This document shows positions 11,000 to 21,100 of a DNA stretch of 64,000 nt, piece after piece. The notes beneath the pieces are model-generated. The model was given only the letters and a program-made list of their open reading frames with translations. It was not told where the DNA came from and did not search any database. The position numbers and the translations under genes are program-made. How positions within the stretch are numbered: the first letter of the stretch is position 1; each line of letters opens with the position of its first letter. This DNA comes from Ipomoea triloba. Taxonomy: Eukaryota; Streptophyta; Magnoliopsida; Solanales; Convolvulaceae. The stretch is taken from NCBI RefSeq assembly GCF_003576645.1, contig NC_044930.1:10054233-10118232 (forward strand), read 5' to 3'.

Positions 11000-12880
11000 G
11001 CCGTTGGTGCTGATGTTGTTACCCTGGGCACTTCACAAATTAACTAAAATATCCCCTCTGAATGAGCTCCTCTATCTGTCTCTTCAAAAAGTGACACTCA
11101 TTAGTTTCGTGGCCAACCTGTCGGTGGAATCAGTAATATTTAGTTTGGTTTACCTTTGGGAAGACTTTCATGCATTCCTCTGGAAATTGCATTATCCTCA
11201 TCTCTTCAACTTGATCCAAGATCATGCTAACCGGATGGGTGAGTGAGGTTAAACGACACAAAGTGACCAAACAGGGTTGATATGAACCTAGTCCAAGGTT
11301 CAAATAAAGATGGAGTACTGTCACAAGGAAGCTCTCAATGCAAGGATAGAGATGGATCGAAATACCTTAGACCTCACGAGAAACCCTTAGTCTCGAATCC
11401 TCAAAGACTTAAAAGAATCCCATTGTAGTTTCAACTTTCAAGTACCTCGATGATGCAATCTTCAATAAACTAGAGCAGGATCTAGTTTCCTTCGATTCAA
11501 AGAGCGAGTCCACGAACCTAAACCTATGGTTGAAGAAAGGAAGATTGATTCAAGTCCACGAATCATTTGCTAGTCAAGTCCACAACTAGCCACTAATTGA
11601 GTTCACAATTAACCATTAGGTTTCTTACACAAGTGTAAAGAAAAACTTAAGAATTTTATTGAATAAAAGCCTCCCCAAACCTACTATGGATGTGCCCTAT
11701 TTATAGGTGTAGGGAATAACATTGTAACCCTAAATACAATGGGAAAAAGAGTCCTAAACCTAATTTAGAAAACAAGTAAATATAGTCCTATTTAGAAAGG
11801 GATTCAAGGAATCTTTTCTAAATACAAACTAGTGTTTTCTCTTTCACGCCAAACAATTTAAAATAATGATGACAAAAAATAATAGGGATGGTTTGGGCCT
11901 AATTTAATTCCCAAAATCAGCACTTAAAAAATTATAACAAGCCTTGAGCTCTTCTTCATCTTTTGCAATTGGGCTTGACTTGGATTTCCACAATCTTTGA
12001 ATATAACCAATGAAGAATTGCCTTAATTGTTTGGACTTGGGCCTTGTGATTGGCCCAATTGATACACTTAATGGATTTCGTTATGTTGGGCCCCATCAAG
12101 GGTCCTCCCAAGAATTGATCTCTATCTCCCTATTCCATTCTTTCATGGAACCTAGCCAGACACCTGGTTGGTTGGACCCCGTCTTCTCGGGCTTTCTTCC
12201 TACTTTGCCCTCCTCTCCTCTCTTTTCTTCCTATTGGCTTCCTCTACTTCTCCAAAACGGTTGGCCACCCTTATCAACTCGTCGTAAAATCGAGGACAAT
12301 GGATGTTCAAGTACTTATGGAAATCTTCATACCTAAATGTCTGGATAAATATTAGGATTATTGCCTTTGAGTTGAAGGTGTACACACTTTTGACCTCTCT
12401 CTTTCTTCCACCTGGCCATGAAATCCCTCAAACTTTGACCTTTGTTATGTCTAATAGTGCACAAATAAGCAAAGTGTTTCTTTTGATGAATGTTGTTAGA
12501 GAAATATGTCAAGAAGTTGTTTGACAACTTAGCAAAACTTCATATTGATCTATTTGAAATTGTGTTGAACCAATTATCGGCCTAGGGGCATCTAGTGCCT
12601 AGGCGGCCAATTTTTGCAACAGTGATTATAGGTTGTCCCATCCAAAGTGGACAAGAATGTTATGCACATGATCACGCCATCTGCCCCAATCATCACAATA
12701 GTCGCCTTATAACTTGTCATGTGTACACGCTGGTCCAAGGTCCCGCTGTAAGCCTTAATAGCTAGAAGCCTGAAATCCATAGGAAGGAGCGGCGCATCCA
12801 TTATCCTCAAGGTAAATGGTGTGGCCATCCTTACCTTGGGTTTAGGCGACTGCTTCCTCGCTTCCATTTTCTTCTCTAGC
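11000..12880 (-). pseudogene. Ty3/gypsy gag remnant, split by a solo LTR
   Basis: Minus-strand fragments match plant gypsy gag proteins. At 12592-12867 there is an N-terminal piece with the CITFLSTLDGTTYNHCCKN core (compare the usual TFPxSLxGxA...W). At 12200-12530 follow FLTYFSNNIHQKKHFAYL, SLRDFMARWKKE and YDELIRVANRFGEVEEANRK. At about 11020-11130 lies the C-terminal segment CRFHRQVGHETNECHFLKRQ followed by IEELIQRGYF. Frameshifts and stops break it throughout. An 821-bp solo LTR (11278-12098) interrupts it, and a short TTGCAACAGTG-ended insertion sits near 12575-12635. No protease or reverse transcriptase was recognised. Confidence 0.8.
11278..12098 (-). mobile_element. Solo LTR, 821 bp, AGGGT target duplication
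   Basis: On the plus strand it begins TGATATGAACC and ends GGGCCCCATCA, giving TG...CA termini in both orientations. AGGGT flanks it exactly (11273-11277 and 12099-12103). A minus-strand TATA motif (CCTATAAATAGGGC, about 11695-11708) suggests the LTR is oriented minus. No internal region or second LTR is present, so it is a recombination-derived solo LTR nested in an older gag remnant. Confidence 0.85.
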
Positions 12881-13189
12881 TCTCCTATTTTCCTCTACAG
12901 TAGTTCTACCACCTCCTCCTACACATTTAGGGTTCACTTCTACATGGTGGACCAACGCCGAGCTGGTCTACCAGACTCTTCCATCCTTTCTGAGCACAAC
13001 GACCGCTCTCCCTCACCCATTGTCCTGGTCATGTCTTGATGTAGTCCCTTAGTAGATGACCCCTTGGCCTAGCAGGTCGTCTAGGCAACCTTTCACTTTG
13101 AACACCTTCATCCTTTACTTTCGAATGTTAGGAGGCTATTAGCCCCTCTTACTTGGGAGCTAGGTCAATTGCCTGATGCACGAGATACT

Positions 13190-13685
13190 AGGGATGACCA
13201 TGGTTTGGTTCAAATCGTCTGGTTCGAACCGAACCCTCTACTGTAGGAACCAAATTGGAACCCAAAATGTTTCGGATCCGATTTCAAATTAAGAAAAAAA
13301 ATATTTTATTTAAAAATAAAAAGCCTACAACCAAGGGCCTTTGATTCTTATGATTATGATATGATATGTAGGCAACTTAATCTTTGTAAAATTAAGTGCA
13401 AGCCTACAATTATTTTTAGTTTTCTAGTTTAATGTTAAAGTTTAAATATTTAATATAATCATTTTTTAAAATTGTAAGATGAAAAAAATATTTGTTAAAT
13501 TTAGACTATTTTGAAAATAGGAAATATAATTTACCAAAAAAAAAAAAAGGTTCGAACCAGTAATTTAAACTGGAACCGAAACCTTCCTAAAAAATTTGAA
13601 TTCGGATTTGTAATATTTCAGAATCGAGAATTGGTGATTCAGAACCAAAACTGAACCGCGATTGAGACTCACCTTTCAGTTAATA
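13190..13685. repeat. Degenerate foldback element (GGTTCGAACC-rich)
   Basis: Begins near ACTAGGGATGACCATGG, resembling the start of the hAT-type element at 5349, and is rich in inverted GGTTCGAACC/GAACCGAACC motifs at the left that recur as CCGAAACC and GAACCAAAACTGAACCG at the right. The middle is AT-rich. Ends and target duplication are not clear. Confidence 0.4.
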
Positions 13686-13689
13686 CTTT

Positions 13690-14804
13690 TTAAATACATG
13701 CGAGGTGTATAATTTTAGAAAAAATTTATTTTTTTTTTGATGTGTAAAATGGGAAAGGAGTAGGAAGTTGCCAACCCTACCAAGAATTCGGATTATTTAG
13801 GACTCTTAGCTTGTACCTTGTACAGTTCTACCTACTCTCTCCCCACTTGTAAATTGTAATATGCCGGCCCAGTTATTACTACTCTTTCTATTTTCTCAAT
13901 TCTTCTCCGCCCAATATCTAGGGGTAGTTGGATGTGCTACGATGCTTCCTTCCTTCTCATGTGGAATAACATGTTGGAAGGCACGTGACCCCTTCACCTA
14001 CCTACCCCTTTTAATTTTCAACAATCTATGTCATATACGTCTGCATCTATTCCTCTCATTTTCCTATTTTCATCCAAATTATTTATAATATTTAATTAAC
14101 ATTAATTAATAAATTTTATAAACTTAATTTTTTTATTAAATACAAACCATTAAATTTTAAAATATGGATTATATATAATAAATCATTTTAGTTTAGACAG
14201 ATGAAACACGTTATTTAATTTGATATTATTAGATAATGTGTTTGAATATTGAGTAAGTCTTGTGTGAGACCATTTCACGCGAGATGTATAATACTTTGTA
14301 ATTAAAATTTAATACTTTAAAGCACTTATAATACGTATTGCATTTTGAGTAAAAAATGTTATGCCACAGTCTTATACAAGATTTATTCTTAAATATTTGC
14401 GCCATTTGATTTTAAAAAAAAAAAAATTGAAACGAAACGCATCATTTAAATGTAACCAAACAAAAATGAATTGGGCGTTACTAATTAATAATGAATATGT
14501 CTTTAAAATGGAAACAAAGTAATTATTCAATTTTAATATTATGTAATTGAGTTGGCATTCAAAATTTGTAGTTCTTTTTCCCTGTAATTAAAATCTTGTT
14601 TTCAAATGAAAATGACCAAATATATTCTATAGTACGTAACTGTATAGTCATTTTCCACAACCACTTCATACATTCGTACATTTTCATATTGTACTGTTTT
14701 TAAAATGTTTTAATTAATTTATGAATTCTTTTTAATAACTTGTGACCCAGGGAGATCAACTAATTCATATATAACCATTCAATAAAAAGAATTTTCAACA
14801 ATAT
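13690..14804. other. Intergenic, nothing recognised apart from a decayed MITE end
   Basis: AT-rich. TCTTGTGTGAGACCATTTCA near 14258 and CAGTCTTATACAAGA near 14370 resemble the inverted ends of the 599-736 MITE. No gene support. Confidence 0.45.
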
Positions 14805-14809
14805 GTTAG

Positions 14810-15353
14810 TGATGGTTTTAACGGATCGGGTCCACCATAAACCGAATATAGGATACCGGGCTAGGCTAAAGCCCAAACAATTACAAGATGGATATGAACC
14901 CTGGACAAAGGGTTGAAAATAAGGACTTGGAACCACTAGACCGTAGTATTTGCCGTGTTTTTGATGCCCCTTGATGGATACCCGAACCCCCTATTTATAC
15001 TGACTGGCCCCCTCCCAGATCCATCCACGTGTACGCCCGAGATCCCGCTCCCGCTCCTCACGCCACGTGGTCCACGCAAGCCTCACCACACGACACTGCC
15101 CACCACCCCAGCAATCATACCCCGCAGGCCACGTCACCCCCCCTACTGCCCCATGGGACGGGGGGCGCACAAGGGGCGCCGGGCCACACCACGGTCGCGC
15201 TCCCGTCGCGCTGGCCGCGCCGCCGCGCCCACCGGCGGTCACGCCGGCGCCCTGGCGCCGACACACCTGGCAGGCCGGAGCCCCGTACCCCGGACACTCG
15301 GACCCGGCCCATCGTCACAGGCCCAATCTACCCCACACCCAATATCCTCATCA
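14810..15353 (-). mobile_element. Solo LTR, 544 bp, GTTAG target duplication, GC-rich
   Basis: Plus-strand termini are TGATGGTTTT and ATATCCTCATCA, flanked by GTTAG on both sides (14805-14809 and 15354-15358). A minus-strand TATA-like CAGTATAAATAGGG (about 14990-15003) places the promoter on the minus strand. The U3 side (15040-15350 on the plus strand) is extremely GC-rich compared with its surroundings, which opens several overlapping but meaningless frames. No internal retroelement sequence adjoins it. Confidence 0.85.
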
Positions 15354-15552
15354 GTTAGAAAATGAAAGAAGGGAGTGATTGTAATTATATTATACGAGTA
15401 AAAAATTTTATTTTTTTGTCAACTAAAATATTAAGTTGAATATCATTTCAAAGGGCATAACTTTTGGACTTTTCATAAAAATTTAATTAGTATACATTTA
15501 ATAAATGACTATTATCTATGTGGTGTGAATGAGATAACATACCTATATTTAA

Positions 15553-15780
15553 ACATCGATTTAATTTTATTTTTTGTCCTAAATTTATATGTGATAGTCC
15601 GCTTTTAGTCTTTTTTTTTTATCGGAACGTCCACATTTGGTCCTAGTATTGTGGTGGCATAACCATTTTTTGTCCTCCATCAACAAAATTGTTGGAATAT
15701 CGTTAAATGCAAAGACATTTTAATCATTTTTATACAAAATGATTTGACTTCACTATATTTTTATGTTTTTTAAAAAAATC
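15553..15780. repeat. Truncated relative of the 4334-4733 foldback element
   Basis: Starts TTAATTTTATTTTTTGTCCT and continues with TTTATATGTGATAGTCCGCT and TTTTTGTCCTCCATCAACAA, colinear with the left half of the 4334-4733 element (which has TTTTTTGTCCTCCGTCAATA). The right arm is missing; the sequence runs into a (TA)n tract. Confidence 0.65.
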
Positions 15781-15829
15781 TATAATTGAATACTGAAATA
15801 TAAAATAATTATTTTTTTACTTTTTAATG

Positions 15830-15832
<3 letters not shown>

Positions 15833-15892
<60 letters not shown>

Positions 15893-16918
15893 NATAATCG
15901 CGTTCAGGTGCGTACGGCTCGCCCAGGAGAGAACTGAGAACGCTTCTCAACGCGCCACGTGTTCCAGATGTAGTTGCACCTAACATTATAACTAGTTGCA
16001 TGAATGTTAACAAGTTAAATTACTTGCACTTGTAAGTGAAGATATGTGCACAAGTGCAAGTAAAATGTATTACAGATGCAAGTAAGTTGTACACTGAGCA
16101 TCAACACTAAGTGCACCTAATGTTATAACTAGGTGCACCTAATGTTATAACTAGGTACACCTAGGTTGCATCTAGATGCATGAATGTTAACAAGGTAAAT
16201 TGCTTGCACATCTAAGCGAAAATAGGTGCAAAAGTGCAAGTAAAATGTATTACAGGTGCAAGTGAATTGTACACTGAGCATCTATACTAAGTGCACCTAA
16301 CGTTATAATTAGGTGCACCTAATGTTATAATTAAGTGCACTTAGATTGCACTTAGGTGCATGAATATTAACAAGGTAAATTATTTGCACTTGTAAGTGAA
16401 AATAGGTACACTTGTAAGTGAAACTAGATGCAATTACTTGCACCAAAGTTTGAGTTATTTACGAAAATGTCACCGCGTCGCTTTTTTAAAATTACATCTG
16501 ATTCTTTGATATGGATACGTGGACGACTATGAAGCGTTCTCATTTCCTTCTTGGACGGCAGTTCGCATGGGAGCGCGCCCCCCACAAGTGAAACTAGGTG
16601 CAATTACTTGCACCAAAGTTTGAGTTATTTACGAAAATGTCACCGCGTCGCTTTTTTAAAATTACATCTGATTCTTTGATATGGATACGTGGACGACTAT
16701 GAAGCGTTCTCATTTCCTTCTTGGACGGCAGTTCGCATGGGAGCGCGCCCCCCACAAGTGAAACTAGGTGCAATTACTTGCACCAAAGTTTGAGTTATTT
16801 ACGAAAATGTCACCGCGTCGCTTTTTTAAAATTACATCTGATTCTTTGATATGGATACGTGGACGACTATGAAGCGTTCTCATTTCCTTCTTGGACGGCA
16901 GTTCGCATGGGAGCGCGC

Positions 16919-17012
<94 letters not shown>

Positions 17013-17033
17013 TTATATTTATATATTTATTTA
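15833..17033. mobile_element. Element embedded in a (TA)n tract, with three 170-bp tandem repeats
   Basis: (TA)n at 15833-15892 and again at 16922-17000 bracket about 1 kb of unrelated, less AT-rich sequence. The left end (with GAGAACGCTTC) and right end (GAAGCGTTCTC) form degenerate inverted termini of about 45 bp. The interior has short repeats of AGGTGCACCTAATGTTATAA (15960-16400). Three near-identical 170-bp units then follow (16411-16580, 16581-16750, 16751-16920), each containing TTTACGAAAATGTCACCGCG and CGTGGACGACTATGAAGCG. This looks like a transposon that inserted into TA repeats; one N at 15893 marks an uncertain assembly join. Confidence 0.7.
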
Positions 17034-17940
17034 TTGGAAGCTAGCAATTCGTGCGGGCTACCCACGTAGTTTGCCAATCTGCGCGGGCAAAAAATTTTAG
17101 TCCCTATCTCACCTCACCGCGAGGTATTTTAGGACTGACTTACAGATTTCGATCCACTGTGACACCATTAGAGACAACTAGATAAGTGATTTTGTTTTTT
17201 GTGGGTAAAAATAACCAAACACGCCTTTAATATACTGTGGAATTTCTTTTAAAATTGATTGGATTTTCACCAACCAATCTCCGCATTTACGAAGTCTACC
17301 CGCCATTGCCCACTGCAACTCAATTGTTTAAGATCTCGATTTGGGCCCACATTTTCAATTCAAAGTTGTTGTGTCCTCTCGTGTTCCCTCTCCTCTTCAT
17401 CTGTGCTGTTTTTATTTTTTATTTTTTATTTTATTTTTAGGTCAGCGTTGTTGGCTTCAAGTAAGTATCCCTCCCCATTACTTCATCACCAAATTTCTTT
17501 TGTTTGTTTTTTTTTTTTTCCCAAACTCCAAGTTTCACATTTCATTATGAAATATGATCTAAAATAACATTTAAATTATATGTCTGCAGTTAACAGATTA
17601 TGTATCTATAAATAATTTGAAGACACATAATATATTAATTGCAGATATATAATTTATTGATTATAAACACATAATATGTTACCCGTAAATATCGTTTTGA
17701 ATCACGGTACACCGATGCAATGTGGACCCTAATCCAGATTGGCTGCTTACCAACACCAATACATTAATGTATTCATGTATGAGAATCTGCCTACCCGGTA
17801 TAGTTTACCATTTCTACAATATCTTTTTCAAATCCTAATCAGCAACACATGGCATGGCCACACCAACAAATCTACGTGTACCCAAGCATTTACTCGTTTG
17901 TTTATTTCCAATTTAATCGAAGTTGCGGTTTTTCTTGTAC
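17034..17940. other. Upstream region of the shikimate/quinate dehydrogenase-like gene
   Basis: Intergenic sequence between the TA-embedded element and the gene. At 17580-17740 there are short repeats (TAACAGATTATGT, ACACATAATATATTA) and GCAATGTGGACC that resemble the repeat seen in the copine intron at 45850-46250. Frames at 17237-17567 look spurious. Confidence 0.5.
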
Positions 17941-17948
17941 CGGGACGG

Positions 17949-17956
17949 GTATAAAT
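17949..17956 (+). promoter_or_regulatory. TATA box of the shikimate/quinate dehydrogenase-like gene
   Basis: TATAAATA preceded by GGGACGGG lies 157 bp before the start codon. A plant start site about 30 bp downstream would fall near ACTCAACAAACC (17973-17984), giving a 5' leader of about 130-140 nt with a T-run. Prediction only. Confidence 0.6.
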
Positions 17957-18112
17957 ACAGGGGGAGTATCAGACTCAACAAACCCAATCCACAATGCCAT
18001 TTTCTTGCTAACCCAAAAAAATCCATTCTTTAGTTTTTTTTTTTTTTCTGAATTTAGAGATTTGATTTCCCCATTCTTTTGTTGTTGATTCTTTGACTTT
18101 GGGTTTGTGAAG

Positions 18113-21100
18113 ATGGGCAGTGTTGGGTTGTTGAAGAACACCACCATGGTCTGTGCTCCATTGATGGCTCCTTCTGTGGAGGAGCTGATCAATGGCATGT
18201 ATAAGGCCAAAGCACAAGGGGCTGACTTGGTTGAGATTAGGCTTGACTCTATCAAGGATTTCAATCCCCAAAAAGACCTTGAAATCCTCCTCACAAACAA
18301 GCCTCTCCCTGTCCTCATTGTTTACAGGTATCTTTATCTGTATCTATATATATGTTTTTCTCTGTTCTTGTGGATTATCATTTTTCAGTGCTGTTATTGC
18401 TATTCCTCATGTGTTTTGCTTCCCATTCTTGCAAATAAAAATTTAGTAGGTAATCTTGAGTTCTTGTCTCTTGGTTTGAACCGATCAGCTATGGGTAATC
18501 TAAGCTGGTTTACTATCTTGTGATCCTTTGTCGGTTAGGGCCACAAGAAGGGGTTTACCTATACACGCAAAAGGGTTGTGGGTTTCCCTTGTCCTCAAAA
18601 AACAAAAAAAAAAAATCTAGTATTGGCAATTTGGCATCATTCATTCTTGGCTAACCTGTTATTGAATCTACCAGAAAATTTGATTTGGTTAGGTTTGGTG
18701 ACTGGTTTAGTGAAACTTCCCTTTTCAGACATAAAATGTTTTGCCTTATTGTTTACTCTATTGCTGTTGCTGTTATTGTTGTTGTTGTTGTTTATCACAA
18801 CAAATGCTAAAGTTAACAATACCAATCATAGCCCAAATAGTCCCTTAATAACTGGAAAAAAATAGAAACTCATATATAATGAAATAAAATATAATTCCAA
18901 CCAAAACCTTATTACCTCTTGGTGTTGCCTGAAGGCTTGTATACAAATTTGGTGGCTTGTTGAATGAGCAATGTGTGACAGGATTGACAGCTAGTCTAAA
19001 GCCAACTGGATGACATGTTATTTCAGTTTGAATGATTGTTCAGAGGGACCACATTTTTTGCTGTAATTTTTTTTTTTACTGCAGAATATATCTATAGTAA
19101 TTATTTAGAACTTGCAAGGGTATATACCAAAGGACATTCTGCATAAACTGAATTTTTTTTTGTAAAAAGCTTTATACTATCTAATGCAGTGTTTTGTTTT
19201 TAATTAATTTGAAATGAGATTAGCTAATTTTTTTTGAAAATCAATAAATATTAAAAGTTGTGGCACATGTCATGAGTCATATCCTTTCTTACAAAAATTC
19301 AGTCCATTTCACATCACAAAATTTACGAGGTAGATGAGGTCTCCTCTGTGGTTGATATGAATCCACAACTACCAAAGAATGGAGTTGTTTTGCTCTTTTT
19401 ATTTTATTTTATTTTATATTTTTTATTAAATTTTATCTGTTCTTAGATTGTTGATATATTTAGTTAAAATCTATGTCAGCTTTTTCAACTCAAATAGGGT
19501 CTGTAATAGGACAATATGTTTGCCACTTTTCCCTTGTCTCATTTGTAGACCATAATTTACTAGTTGGCTCAAGCGGAGAAAGGGAAAAGAGGAAAAGAAG
19601 AAAGAAATTGTAATTAAAGTTGTAGCCCGTTTACTAACTGGAAAATTTCTCAGTTTTCTGAAAAACTAGAGAATTTGAGAACAGATACTAACACAATTTC
19701 CTGAAATTGAAAAACTCCAAGTAGTTTCCCGAAATTCTGAGTGAACATCAAGAGGGAAATTGATGGTTTAGTTGAACTGAATGGAAATTATTGAGCTGAA
19801 AATTAGAGAAAAAAAAGTCCTGAATTTGATAATATGGTCATTTATTTCACCGGGAATGGTTTAGTATACATTCAGGCCAGCATTTAAACTTGATATAGAA
19901 CGTCTTATTTGTGCATGCTTAGTCTTTTTATCAAAAGGTCAAGACGAGGTTTCTAACAAGAGTTCTGATAATTAAATCTCTTTTGAGTTTCAGACCAATA
20001 TGGGAAGGTTATAACCTTGAAGGGGATGATGACAAGCAACTTGAAACTCTTCGTTTAGCCACCGAACTGGGAGCAGATTACGTTGACTTTGAGCTCAAGG
20101 TGATTATAACAGATAGCATTAATACTCCCTGTTCATTTTCCTTGTCAAAATATCAAAATTTCCCTGTTCTAGGGGATTAATAAAAATAAATACATCATGT
20201 AATTTAGTGTTTGCGGATTTTGCTCAAATGACACTTCATTGACTGTAATTTTTCTGTAACTCAGATCGCTTATGATTTCAAGAAAGAGGACAGAAAGAAC
20301 TGCCGTGGATCAAGTAAAATGATTGTATCATGCTATGTTGAAAACCTCATCTCTTCAAAAGAAGATCTGAGTGATGTTGTTGCACGTATTCAATCTACCG
20401 AGGCAGATATCATAAAAGTTGTTACAGACGCAACCGATATTACAGAGCTATCAAAACTATTCCAGTTGCTTTCACATTGTCAGGTACGGAATTTTGTGAG
20501 GCAGATGTTATTCTGCCACTCGTACACCTTATAACAAGAATATGATCTTCCTGCTTCGGAAGTCTTGTAGTTGAATGGCTTAAGCAAAGAAAAGCACATA
20601 GCTTCTTATATTTGTAAAACAAGCGTAAAGAGATTTTTCTTCTTGCTATTGCATTCATATATGAGTTTAATCTATTTGCAGGTGCCAGTTATTGCTTATT
20701 CTATTGGAGAGAGAGGTCTTATAAGTCAGTTGTTGGGCCCAAAATTCGGTGGTGTCTTAGTATATGGATCAATTGAAGGGAACCCAGTGCCCGGTGTGCC
20801 AACTATCGATCACCTTAGAAATGCGTATAAAATTGAGGATATGGATGCGGATACAAAAGTTTTCGGCCTCATTTCAAAACCTGTGAGCCATAGCAAGGGA
20901 CCTCTCTTGCATAATCCGACATTTAGACATGTGGGTTACAACGGGATTTATGTGCCAATGCTTGTGGATGATCTTAAGGAGTTCTTTAGGGTCTACTCGA
21001 GTCCCGACTTTGCTGGCTACAGGTATGCAATGCTTGAACTCACGGTTTAATGATAAAGCTGCCTGAATTAAATATTTAACGGGAGAAACTTCATTTTTAG

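Noticed and set aside
14955..15378. Five overlapping frames of 67-136 codons on both strands, Pro/Arg/Ala-rich
   Set aside because: They all lie in the GC-rich part of a solo LTR, are open in several frames at once because of base composition, and show no domain.
17902..18318. 138-codon minus-strand frame opposite the first exon
   Set aside because: It is the antisense shadow of exon 1 and promoter of the shikimate/quinate dehydrogenase-like gene.
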